Shown here piece after piece: positions 33,940-41,960 of a stretch of DNA of 64,000 nucleotides. A program made the position numbers and the translations under genes. The DNA comes from CAMYLR01 sp039588915 (lineage in GTDB: Bacteria > Gemmatimonadota > Gemmatimonadetes > JACCXV01 > JAHWKZ01): positions 20,725 through 84,724 of the forward strand of contig JBDGYV010000006.1 in assembly GCA_039588915.1 (NCBI GenBank), given 5' to 3'. The notes beneath the pieces were generated by a model. That model did not search any database. It had not been told where the DNA came from and worked only from the letters and a program-made list of their open reading frames with translations. How positions within the stretch are numbered: position 1 is the first letter of the stretch; each line of letters opens with the position of its first letter.

Positions 33940-34035
33940 AGTTCTTTCCTCGTTGAGATCGTTACCGCTTACAGGCTATTGGAGTTGAGCCCGTGCAAGA
34001 TAGAACGGTCCCCGGGCAGACCCAAACGTGGGGAA

Positions 34036-36681
34036 CTAGAACGGAACCCAGTAGGTGAACTTGACGGCGAAGACGTTATCGCCGTCGGCGGTGAATGCGT
34101 CGAGCAGGTCGCCAGGCGCGACTAGCGCCCCTCGAGTGTCATCTTCGGAGCGATTCTGTTGCCACACGACGAACAGCGTGCTTCCCGGGCTCCACTCCCA
34201 CCGCAGGACCAGGTTGCTCCGGAACGACAACACATCGAAGTCGGGGTTATCGAACGAGAACGACTCGCCTCCGACGCTGACGTCGTAGTTGCCGTCTTCG
34301 TCTCGCGTGATCGTCCCGTCATCCTCACCGTAGACCAAGAGATCGTTGGTCCTCGGGGCGGCCAGCTCCCCGACCCCAAAGTACCGCCCACTCGATGCGA
34401 ACGGTTCGGCGTATAGCTCGAGGTTCAGATCGGGTGTAAACGAGTAGTTGGCGCGCAGCGCGGCCGCGATCTCGCTACGATCGATGAAGCCAAACACATA
34501 GCGGCTGCCAAACGTCGCTTCGCGACCGTCATCGAAAGAGTCGATGAACTGTCGCGAGTCCCGACGCCTCACGTACCGAGGCTCGGCGGAGATCACCAAC
34601 CGATCCGAGGGCTGGTATCGGAATTCGGGGTCGACTCGGTACTCCCAGCCGCCGATCTCGTTGCGGCTGAGAAGGAAGCGCGTCCCCCAGCGATTGGGGC
34701 TGTTGTGGTTGCTGAACAGGCCTCCCACAACCCAGAAGCTGCTCGGGTTCTCCATGAGCGGGCCACCGCGCGTCTGGGTGTCGCTCTGGTATCGGAAGTT
34801 GTGTCCCACCTCGAAGAAACTACGCATGAAGTTGAGGAACGTGGCGTTCGCGAAGACGCCCACGTTCTGGTTTCTGTTGACGCCATCGAAGTTCCACCCC
34901 TGGTTCGTAAAGACGCCCATTTCCCAGTTTCGGAAGTGGTCGCCGGGGTCGGTCTCGGTGTACCGGATGTTGCCCCACGCGTTGGCCTCGTCGGCGTGGC
35001 CAAGGCGGCCCACGTCGTTGACGTCGAACCCGGGGGATTCCATCCACACGCCGTGGCCCCAGCGCCAGTTTCCGGTCCTCTTGCCGCCCCGTAGAGAAGC
35101 CGTCCAGCCGGAGAGCGATTCGCGTGTCGGATCGACTTCCACGTGATCTTGGTCGGGTCGCTGATAGTAATGAACGCTGCTCTCCTGTAACTCGAGGATC
35201 GCCTCTGGAGAACCACTCACGTGACTGAATCCTGCGTGACCCAGGATCTCGTACCAGCCGTCGGTAAACCGCTTGTTCCAGTCGACCCCGCCGGTGATAG
35301 CCTGCTGGGGGAGGGAATCGGCCAACTCGCTTCCTGACTCGAGACTGCGGTTCACGCCGGTGAGCGTAACGCCAACCGTGGAAGCATTCTCGCCTATCTG
35401 CTGCTGCAGGCGAAGCACTCCGTACGTCGTCGTAGGCTCGACATCAACTTCCCCGATCTCGTCGATCCCAGTGTCAAAGAACTGGGCTTTCTCGTCATCG
35501 GTCACCGCCGCCAGGGCGCCGATCGTTAGCCCTGACTCCAACTGACCGGTCATCTTGGCTGCGCCTATGATCGTGGTCGTGCTGGGCGCATTGACAAAAT
35601 CGTGGTCCGGCTCATTATGCGGCGGCGCTCCGATCCGGCGCGAGTAGTAATAGTCGGGCCCCACGCCATCGAAGTTTTGCTGCCCAGCGGTGAAGAACGG
35701 TCGGCGCTCGTCGAAGAACGTCTGAAACGCCGAGAGGTTGACCTCGGCTGGATCGGCCTCGACTTGTCCGAAATCAGGGTTGATCGCGGCGTCGAGGGTG
35801 AGGTTCGGTCCCAACCCCATCCGGAAGTCGAGACCGGTTCGAGCGTCTCCGTCAGTGGTCTCACCGAACGGGTCGTCCGCGTCGATTAGATCCTCCGATG
35901 TCATCGTGGTGGAGCCGGCCACGTAGGGAATCAGCTCGATACGCTTGTTTGACGGCAAGTTGTTGAGGCCGACTAGATCGCCAAACCGCGACGCCCAACC
36001 GGTCTCGTCGCGGGGCACGATGATCCAGAACGAATCCTCGTTGATCGCCGGCACATACCGATTGATGTTCACCCCCCACACCAGCTCCTTGCTGCGGTTA
36101 AAACGAAGCTGCGAGAACGGGATTCGCATCTCGGCTGTCCAGCCACTGTCGGTCACATTTGCGCGGGCAGTCCAAACCGGATCGAACGTGAAATCGCGCT
36201 GGAACTCGTGATCCACGGGATGGAAGTAGTCGACCCGCACACCGGCCGCCGTGACCGCAAAGTTGTACGCGGTGCGTCGATCGAGAAACGTGTCGAGCGA
36301 AACGATCAGCCGCTCGGCTTGTCCGGGATCGTCCCGGCGCGTCATCAAGTTACCGATCGTGGCCGGGTCATCGCTGTGCATGCGAGCGCCGACATAGAGT
36401 GCTTGATCGTCGTACAGAAAAGCGACCTCTGTGTCGAGACTCGCCGGCTCTCCCTGATCAGGCTCCTTTTGGATGAACTTGGTGACCCACCGGGCTGTCT
36501 CCCACACGGACTCGTCTAGATGGCCATCGATCGACGGCGACCCGCCCGATACGCGGGCGACCTCGATACGCTTGCGCTGGTTACTATCCCGTGGGAGGTC
36601 TTCGGCACCACCGGGGCTGCTCTGAGCGAGCGCGGCCGACGGCCACAACATCAGAATGGCGATCGCTACACGGAAGATCAT
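34036..36681 (-). CDS. DUF5916 outer-membrane protein with N-terminal CBM9-like domain
   Basis: An 881-residue exported protein. After the signal peptide (AALAQS), residues about 45-230 are a carbohydrate-binding family 9-like domain (SPSIDGHLDESVWETARW, AFLYDDQALYVGARMHSDDP, GWTAEMRIPFSQLRF). The large remainder is the DUF5916 barrel, with many aromatic-rich strands ending WEWSPGSTLFVVWQQNRSED and a final Phe, as in outer-membrane proteins. Start ATG 36681; GTG 36687 is in frame. It lies 13-20 bases after the BlaI-type repressor gene on the same strand, so the repressor may control it. Family function is unproven; surface sugar binding or export are guesses. Confidence 0.85.
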   Translation of the reverse strand: MIFRVAIAILMLWPSAALAQSSPGGAEDLPRDSNQRKRIEVARVSGGSPSIDGHLDESVWETARWVTKFIQKEPDQGEPASLDTEVAFLYDDQALYVGARMHSDDPATIGNLMTRRDDPGQAERLIVSLDTFLDRRTAYNFAVTAAGVRVDYFHPVDHEFQRDFTFDPVWTARANVTDSGWTAEMRIPFSQLRFNRSKELVWGVNINRYVPAINEDSFWIIVPRDETGWASRFGDLVGLNNLPSNKRIELIPYVAGSTTMTSEDLIDADDPFGETTDGDARTGLDFRMGLGPNLTLDAAINPDFGQVEADPAEVNLSAFQTFFDERRPFFTAGQQNFDGVGPDYYYSRRIGAPPHNEPDHDFVNAPSTTTIIGAAKMTGQLESGLTIGALAAVTDDEKAQFFDTGIDEIGEVDVEPTTTYGVLRLQQQIGENASTVGVTLTGVNRSLESGSELADSLPQQAITGGVDWNKRFTDGWYEILGHAGFSHVSGSPEAILELQESSVHYYQRPDQDHVEVDPTRESLSGWTASLRGGKRTGNWRWGHGVWMESPGFDVNDVGRLGHADEANAWGNIRYTETDPGDHFRNWEMGVFTNQGWNFDGVNRNQNVGVFANATFLNFMRSFFEVGHNFRYQSDTQTRGGPLMENPSSFWVVGGLFSNHNSPNRWGTRFLLSRNEIGGWEYRVDPEFRYQPSDRLVISAEPRYVRRRDSRQFIDSFDDGREATFGSRYVFGFIDRSEIAAALRANYSFTPDLNLELYAEPFASSGRYFGVGELAAPRTNDLLVYGEDDGTITRDEDGNYDVSVGGESFSFDNPDFDVLSFRSNLVLRWEWSPGSTLFVVWQQNRSEDDTRGALVAPGDLLDAFTADGDNVFAVKFTYWVPF

Positions 36682-36700
36682 CAACACACCACGCCCATCG

Positions 36701-37090
36701 CTAACTACTCTCCTGCTTAGCCTGCTCGATCATATTCGCCAGCCGATCCAGCTCCTCTTTTGAGAGCTTAGATGGCCTGTGATCGAGAAGGGTTGCAACG
36801 GCATCCTCGAGCGAGTTGTCGAAGAACGTCCTCAGGAGCCTGTTGATCGCCGACCGACGGGCGGCTTCCACCGGCACCGTTGCCTGGTACACATAACGTG
36901 GCCCGTCCTTACGGTGTTCAACGTGGTCTTTGTCCTCCAATACGCGCAGCATCGCTCGGACCGCGCTATAGCTGGGCGCCTCGGGCAATCTCGCCCGGAC
37001 GTCAGCCGCCGTCGCAGAGCCGAGCTGGTAGACGATATCCATGATCTGGCGCTCACGACGGCTGAGCTCGCCGTGGAGGGTCTCGATCAT
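36701..37090 (-). CDS. BlaI/MecI/CopY family transcriptional repressor
   Basis: A 129-residue winged-helix repressor. LSRRERQIMDIVYQLGSATA (about residues 9-28) and YSAVRAMLRVLEDKDHVEHR (about 41-60) form the DNA-binding domain, and the C-terminal helices dimerise. BlaI proteins are normally inactivated by a BlaR1-type M56 sensor protease cutting within the dimer domain; no such sensor is present in this window. A TGCTA/TAGCA inverted repeat lies 50 bases upstream of the start, suitable for autoregulation. The gene is divergent from a glycosyltransferase and precedes the DUF5916 gene. Confidence 0.88.
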   Translation of the reverse strand: MIETLHGELSRRERQIMDIVYQLGSATAADVRARLPEAPSYSAVRAMLRVLEDKDHVEHRKDGPRYVYQATVPVEAARRSAINRLLRTFFDNSLEDAVATLLDHRPSKLSKEELDRLANMIEQAKQESS

Positions 37091-37139
37091 CGCTGGAGCT
37101 CCCGAAATCAGGTCGGTGGGTAAACGATCAGACGACAGA

Positions 37140-37155
37140 TGCTAGTTTTTTAGCA
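37140..37155. promoter_or_regulatory. Candidate BlaI-type operator
   Basis: TGCTA (37140-37144), GTTTTT, TAGCA (37151-37155): an inverted repeat between the divergent blaI-like and glycosyltransferase genes. BlaI-family operators are AT-rich dyads of this size, but the half-site is not the classic TACA/TGTA. Confidence 0.35.
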
Positions 37156-37195
37156 CGCCCCCTCTCGCTTGTCAAGCATTACCTTTCGCGCACTC

Positions 37196-37948
37196 ATGGT
37201 CTATTTCTTGATCCCGGCGTACGAGGAGGAGCAGACGATCGGCCTTCTCCTCTACAAAATCCGTTCCGTAATGCAGACCGTTCGTCGCGACTATCTGGCG
37301 ATCGTTCTCGACGACGGCTCGCGAGACGCCACCGCCAAGGTCGCGGAGCGATATCGCAAGTTCCTGCCGGTAAGAGTTCTGAAGCACGCCAACAATAACG
37401 GGGTTGGACCCGCGCTCGACCGATTGGTTCGAGAAGCATGCCGGCTGTCCCGCTACCCGCAACGCGATATCGCGATCACCATCGAAGGCGATTTCTCGTG
37501 GTCGCCGGATCCGGTGCCAGACATGGTTCGGCAGATTGAAGCCGGTGCGGATATCGTGATCGGCGCACGTGAGAGACCCGATCGACCGTCTGAGGCGATG
37601 CCGTTCTCTCGTCGTGCTGGAGCGCGAGTCGTGTCTACGGTTCTCAAGGCGGTCATGCCGCTCCAAGGAGTCACCGACTACACGTCGACGTTCCGCGCCT
37701 ATCGGATTAGCACACTCAAGCAAGCGATCACCGTGAACCAGGAGAATCTCATCACGTACCGGGACAACGCAGCCAACGTAGAGCTTCTCCTGCGCCTGGG
37801 GCGCTTGCACCCGTCGATCGCCGAGGTGTCGGCACCAACACGTTGCGACATCCGCACTCGCGAATCACGGCACGAGTGGCACGGCGCGGTCAAGAGCCAA
37901 CTGAGCCTCACCGGCCGCGTGGGCCGCGCTCCCGCCGCCCGAGGCTGA
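37196..37948 (+). CDS. Glycosyltransferase family 2, DPM1-like
   Basis: A 250-residue GT-A enzyme. FLIPAYEEEQTIGLLLYKI is the N-terminal nucleotide-sugar loop, VLDDGSRDATA carries the usual Asp residues, and EGDFSWSPD (about residues 96-104) replaces the DxD metal site of dolichyl-phosphate mannose synthase-like enzymes. TDYTSTFRAYR (about 161-171) is a conserved acceptor-side block. No C-terminal membrane helices are present. It probably transfers a sugar from a nucleotide donor to a polyprenyl phosphate. ATG 37196 was chosen over TTG 37169. Confidence 0.87.
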   Translation: MVYFLIPAYEEEQTIGLLLYKIRSVMQTVRRDYLAIVLDDGSRDATAKVAERYRKFLPVRVLKHANNNGVGPALDRLVREACRLSRYPQRDIAITIEGDFSWSPDPVPDMVRQIEAGADIVIGARERPDRPSEAMPFSRRAGARVVSTVLKAVMPLQGVTDYTSTFRAYRISTLKQAITVNQENLITYRDNAANVELLLRLGRLHPSIAEVSAPTRCDIRTRESRHEWHGAVKSQLSLTGRVGRAPAARG

Positions 37949-37963
37949 TTCCGCCGGGGAACA

Positions 37964-37991
37964 AACCGGTTCTCTGCCCCGTATAACCGGT
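37964..37991 (+). repeat. AACCGGT direct repeat at the DUF3108 promoter
   Basis: AACCGGT occurs at 37964-37970 and 37985-37991, exactly 21 bases apart (two helical turns). The second copy overlaps a TATAAC box (37982-37987) just before ATG 37996. The spacing suits a dimeric regulator, but chance is possible. Confidence 0.3.
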
Positions 37992-37995
37992 ACCT

Positions 37996-38775
37996 ATGAA
38001 ACGATTCTGCAGCAACCTCGTCGTGCTTGCGCTGACGCTCGGTTCAACCGCCGCTCATGCGCAGACCAACGAAGCCGACACCGCCACCGCACTCGCTTTT
38101 GGCCCGGGTGAGGAGCTTACCTACTCGGTCGCGTACGGGGTCGTACCCGCCGGCTCGTGGTGGCTCCGCGTCGAGGAGTTGGGCGAATTCGAAGGGCGCC
38201 CCGCGTACCACTTCGTGTCCGAGGTCGAGAGCAATCAGGGCGTGTCCGTCATCTACGAGATCGAGCAATCCGAGGAAGCTTGGTTCGACGCCGCCGAGCT
38301 CTACTCTTTGAAGTACACCCGTCAATCGATCGAAAATGACAAAGCCCGTGATCGCGTTTACCGATTCGACCAGGAGCAGCACCTTCGCATCAACGGCAAG
38401 GGAGAAACAAAACCGGCAAGTCCGCGGGCAGTAGATCAACTGTCGATTCTGTACTTCATCCGACTGCTGCCGTTTGAACCCGGCGCCAAGTTCACGCTTC
38501 GGAATCTGGCGGACCCAGAAGACAACCCACTGACCATTCAGGTCCTAAAGAAGGAACGAGTCAAGGTGCCAGTTGGCACATTCGAGACTTACGTCCTGAA
38601 ACTCGATTTCAAGACCAACCATGGAGTCTTCAAGAAAGGCGGCGAGAACCTGCTTTGGGTCACCGCTGACGATCGACACGTGCCGGTCAAACTGTCGAGC
38701 AAGATCGGCCTCGGAAAGTTTCGCGCCGAATTGGTCGGGTTTTCCGCCGGAAAGACGATCGTCTCGGTCAATTGA
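37996..38775 (+). CDS. DUF3108 domain periplasmic protein
   Basis: A 259-residue exported protein with signal peptide (TAAHAQ-T). The DUF3108 fold (PF11306) is indicated by LAFGPGEELTYSVAYGVVPA, AYHFVSEVESN, VDQLSILYFIRLLPFEPGAK and VPVGTFETYVLKLDF. The domain has an LolA/LppX-like half-barrel character in structural families, so lipid or lipoprotein handling is a reasonable guess, not a demonstration. It precedes a perfect palindrome and then the dacB gene on the same strand. Confidence 0.85.
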   Translation: MKRFCSNLVVLALTLGSTAAHAQTNEADTATALAFGPGEELTYSVAYGVVPAGSWWLRVEELGEFEGRPAYHFVSEVESNQGVSVIYEIEQSEEAWFDAAELYSLKYTRQSIENDKARDRVYRFDQEQHLRINGKGETKPASPRAVDQLSILYFIRLLPFEPGAKFTLRNLADPEDNPLTIQVLKKERVKVPVGTFETYVLKLDFKTNHGVFKKGGENLLWVTADDRHVPVKLSSKIGLGKFRAELVGFSAGKTIVSVN

Positions 38776-38786
38776 ACCCACGCTGG

Positions 38787-38804
38787 GACGTCAACGTTGA
38801 CGTC
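38787..38804. promoter_or_regulatory. Perfect 18-bp palindrome
   Basis: GACGTCAACGTTGACGTC is identical to its reverse complement and lies in the 61-base gap between the DUF3108 stop and the dacB start. With no loop it is more like an operator for a dimeric repressor than a terminator; no T-run follows. I did not notice a second copy in the window. Confidence 0.55.
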
Positions 38805-38836
38805 TCCGGAAAAGCCTTCCTAGCTTCGCCTCAGTG

Positions 38837-40348
38837 ATGTCCGTAAGGTCGATACGAATCCGATCGGTCGCGACGGTGCTCGGGCTGTCGCTTTTCACCA
38901 TGGTCGCGATCGCCAGTCGGCCCCAAGCGGCGGCCGAGTCCTCGATCCGGATCGCCGCAGGGGACACGCTTCCGTCATGGCTGGCCACGGTGGCCAATGG
39001 CCCGCTATCCCGAGCACACTGGGGTGTGGCTGTATACGACATCGAGGCCGGGCAGTGGGTCGCGCTTCACAACGCAGATCGCTTTTTTGTTCCGGCATCC
39101 AACCTCAAGCTGGTGGTAAGCGCTGTCGCCCTCGAACGTCTGGGCCCCGATTTCACCTACCGGACGACCATCTACGCGACGCAACCAATCGGTTCCGATG
39201 GGACGCTGATTGGAGACCTCGTGCTGTACGGTCGAGGCGACCCGAACTTGTCCGGGCGCCACGCGCCATCGATGACCTCGATTTTCGAATGGCTCGCTGA
39301 TTCCCTGGTGAAGCGGGGCCTGAAACGGGTCACCGGAGACCTGATCGCCGATGAGTCGCATTGGGATAACGAGTACCACCACCGGGACTGGTCCGGCTTC
39401 GATCAGATGTGGTGGTACGCGGCACCCGTCGGCGCGCTCGGTTTCAACGACAACAGCATCGATGTTTCGATCCGACCGGGGCCTCGCGCCGGCGTGCCAC
39501 CGTCGATTGAGACTAGACCGCAGTCACCCTTCTATACCTTGTACAACCACGCGGTGACCGGGACAAGGGGCATCGAATCGACGTTCGATATGAAACGCGA
39601 ACCGGGTTCCAATCGGATCACCGCGTTTGGCGTGCTGCCGCTCGATGAGCCACCAAAAACGGCGTATGTCGCGGTGGTGGGTGCGGCGGACTATTCGGCG
39701 ACAATTCTTCGAAGCGTGCTCGTCGACCGCGGCATTGAGATCGAGGGTCGCGTCCGAACGGTGTCGGATCCGCTCGCCTCGCCGGTGCGATTGGGTGACT
39801 CGATCGCGCTCGCCAATCATCGATCGATACCAATGGCGAGAGTGCTCGAGTCGATCAACGGCCGGAGCCAAAACTGGCACGCCGAGCAGGTGCTAAAGAC
39901 GTTGGGCCGGGAGATCACCGGTGCCGGAACATGGAAGGCTGGTCTCGAAGTTGAGCGCGAAACGTTGGCTCAGTTAGGAATGGATACAACGGCGTTTCTG
40001 TTGCGCGACGGCTCGGGGCTCTCGCCGGCGAATCTGACGACCCCCCGAGCGTTGGCGGAGCTCTTGATGACCATGCGCTCACGCCCTGACGGCGACGTTT
40101 TTGCGCGAACGCTGTCGGTCGCTGGCCAGAGCGGTTCCCTCAAGGGGCGCTTTCGAGGCGGCGCCGCTCAAGGACGGGTGCGAGCCAAGACCGGTTTCAT
40201 CGCCAACGTCTACGCGCTGTCTGGGTATATGACCACGGTTTCCGGCCGCGAGTACGCTTTCAGTGTATTCGTCAACGGTGCCGGTTCGCGGGCCAACCCA
40301 GCCATCGATCGACTCGTGGAAGGGTTTATCCTCGGCTGGGCGCCGTAA
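38837..40348 (+). CDS. dacB: D-alanyl-D-alanine carboxypeptidase/endopeptidase, PBP4 type (S13)
   Basis: A 503-residue periplasmic penicillin-binding protein. Catalytic motifs are S88-N-L-K91 (SxxK), S-Q-N in NGRSQNWHAEQ (SxN) and KTG in RVRAKTGFIANVYALSGYM. GDLVLYGRGDPNLSGRHA and LADSLVKRGLKRVTGDLI mark the inserted domains of PBP4. It cuts D-Ala-D-Ala ends and peptide cross-links during wall recycling and division. ATG 38837 was preferred to GTG 38834. A second S13 enzyme is at 46207-47784. A Kdo-kinase-like gene follows after three bases. Confidence 0.92.
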   Translation: MSVRSIRIRSVATVLGLSLFTMVAIASRPQAAAESSIRIAAGDTLPSWLATVANGPLSRAHWGVAVYDIEAGQWVALHNADRFFVPASNLKLVVSAVALERLGPDFTYRTTIYATQPIGSDGTLIGDLVLYGRGDPNLSGRHAPSMTSIFEWLADSLVKRGLKRVTGDLIADESHWDNEYHHRDWSGFDQMWWYAAPVGALGFNDNSIDVSIRPGPRAGVPPSIETRPQSPFYTLYNHAVTGTRGIESTFDMKREPGSNRITAFGVLPLDEPPKTAYVAVVGAADYSATILRSVLVDRGIEIEGRVRTVSDPLASPVRLGDSIALANHRSIPMARVLESINGRSQNWHAEQVLKTLGREITGAGTWKAGLEVERETLAQLGMDTTAFLLRDGSGLSPANLTTPRALAELLMTMRSRPDGDVFARTLSVAGQSGSLKGRFRGGAAQGRVRAKTGFIANVYALSGYMTTVSGREYAFSVFVNGAGSRANPAIDRLVEGFILGWAP

Positions 40349-40351
40349 CCA

Positions 40352-41125
40352 TTGACAGACGATCCGACGCATCCTCCACCCGGATACGACCGCTGGCAAC
40401 AAGGATCACACACGGTTGTCGCCTGGCGGGTCGCCGCAGATGACGTTCGCACTGCGATCGATCAAGCCGGGTCGCTAAGCGTATGGGCTGCCAATCGATC
40501 CCGACAAAGGATCGACACTGGCCGCGGTTCAGTGTATCGGGTGAGGTTGGGAGAATACGACGCTGCGGTGCGTCACTTTCGACGTGGTGGTTGGATGGCG
40601 CCGTTGCTTGGCGATCGGTACCTCGACTCGCCACCACGACCGTTTCTGGAGCTCGTCGTCAGCGAGCAACTTCGTCGCGCCGGTGTCTCTACGCCTCGCG
40701 TAGTGTGCGCCGTCGTTACGTCGGCGCGTCCTGGCTACCGAGCCGACTTGGCAACCGAGTGGCTCGAACCGGGGCACGACCTGGAAGCGCTGTTGGCACC
40801 GAATCGGTACCCGGTGGACGTCCGCATCTCAGCCATGCGCGCAGCCGGCGCCTTGGTGGGTGATGCCCATCGATGCGGTCTCGATCATGCCGACTTGAAC
40901 ATCGGCAATGTTTTTGTACAGCCGTTGGCCGACGGTCAGTGGGGAGCGTCTCTGTTGGACCTCGATCGGGCGCGCGTTACCGAACCAGATGGGGCGCGCG
41001 CAACCGCTAACCTAGAACGCTTTCAGCGATCGCTCGAAAAGGTTCGCCGGGCTGGACGCGTGACTTGGAGCAGCGTCGAGCTCGACGCATTCAGACAGGC
41101 TTACGACGACGTGTCCGGCAGATAG
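40352..41125 (+). CDS. Kdo kinase-like (KdkA/WaaP family) lipopolysaccharide core kinase
   Basis: A 257-residue eukaryotic-like kinase fold. The Gly loop and Lys region read TGRGSVYRVRLGEYDAAVRH and FRRGGWMAPLLGDRYL (about residues 57-90), near-diagnostic for 3-deoxy-D-manno-octulosonic acid kinases. The catalytic loop is DHADLNIGNVFV (about 177-188) and the metal-binding loop LLDLDRARV. It would phosphorylate the Kdo residue added by WaaA (12637-13917). The only start codon near the family N-terminus is TTG 40352, three bases after the dacB stop. Its 3' end overlaps the convergent CPBP protease gene by 25 bases. Confidence 0.85.
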   Translation: MTDDPTHPPPGYDRWQQGSHTVVAWRVAADDVRTAIDQAGSLSVWAANRSRQRIDTGRGSVYRVRLGEYDAAVRHFRRGGWMAPLLGDRYLDSPPRPFLELVVSEQLRRAGVSTPRVVCAVVTSARPGYRADLATEWLEPGHDLEALLAPNRYPVDVRISAMRAAGALVGDAHRCGLDHADLNIGNVFVQPLADGQWGASLLDLDRARVTEPDGARATANLERFQRSLEKVRRAGRVTWSSVELDAFRQAYDDVSGR

Positions 41126-41925
41126 CTCGTCCCTCGCGGCGGGGAGCCACTCACATCCGTCTCGGACTCAGCGAACGGCCCGCCCCCGGTTTGCCGCTCG
41201 ATCCACGCCATGCCGACCAGCAACGCCAGGCTCCCGGCGAGCAACGCTAATACGATCGCCGAGACGACCCAGGGAACGGCCCATTGGGATGGCGAGATAT
41301 CCTCGGCCGGGAGCCGAATCAGGAGCAGCGAAACCGCATTGAAAAGACCGTGCACGGCGACCGACGCCCATAGCGAACCGGTGGTGAGCACGAGCCACGC
41401 GAGCACCAGGCCGAGGAAGAACGTCGGCAACAACTGCCACGGGTTGTAGATATGAAACACGGTGAAGAAGATCGCTGTCCACGTGCTCGCCGAGCGTGGC
41501 CCGCGAGTCCGATTCAGACCCTGTAGGATTGCACCGCGAAAAAGCGCCTCTTCGAGCAACGGCGCCAAGATTACCGCCAAAACGATCGCCTCAAGGCTCC
41601 CGGTGTCAAGAAGACCGCGGAGAAACTCAGCGTACGCCTCCGGCACCGGAGCTAAGCGCTGAATGACAACATACAACTCGCTGAAAACTGTCACCGATCC
41701 AACCAAAACCAAAAGGAGCGGGGGGATCGAGCGACGGTCCAACCCTTTTATGGCCAGTGATTCTCTCCAACCGGAATTGCCTCTCCAAACCACGAAAGCG
41801 ATCGCGGCAGCAAAGGAGATCTCGGTCGGAAGTGCGAGGCGTACGATCTCCGGCCAGCCGGGAAACAACCACTCGGTGAGCTTCAAGAGCCAGTAACCCA
41901 ATACCAGCGTGGCGGCGAGCACCAC
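41101..41925 (-). CDS. CPBP family intramembrane glutamic endopeptidase (CAAX protease-like)
   Basis: About 274 residues, eight hydrophobic segments. The three active-site motifs are visible: EE-x3-R in APLLEEALFRGAI, F-x3-H in FFTVFHIYNPWQ, and H-x3-N in VHGLFNAVSLLL. The family includes Rce1-type prenyl proteases and bacterial proteins of immunity or signalling. The start is unclear. The frame opens at GTG 42039 deep inside the PDZ-protein gene; GTG 41925 just before the first helix was chosen. The C-terminus overlaps the Kdo-kinase gene end. Confidence 0.83.
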   Translation of the reverse strand: MVLAATLVLGYWLLKLTEWLFPGWPEIVRLALPTEISFAAAIAFVVWRGNSGWRESLAIKGLDRRSIPPLLLVLVGSVTVFSELYVVIQRLAPVPEAYAEFLRGLLDTGSLEAIVLAVILAPLLEEALFRGAILQGLNRTRGPRSASTWTAIFFTVFHIYNPWQLLPTFFLGLVLAWLVLTTGSLWASVAVHGLFNAVSLLLIRLPAEDISPSQWAVPWVVSAIVLALLAGSLALLVGMAWIERQTGGGPFAESETDVSGSPPRGTSYLPDTSS

Positions 41926-41960
41926 AACCGTATGGCTCAGGGTGAGGCCGTGACCGCGCT

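Noticed and set aside
37169..37195. TTG start for the glycosyltransferase
   Set aside because: ATG 37196 directly precedes the conserved nucleotide-sugar loop; the extra residues match nothing in the family.
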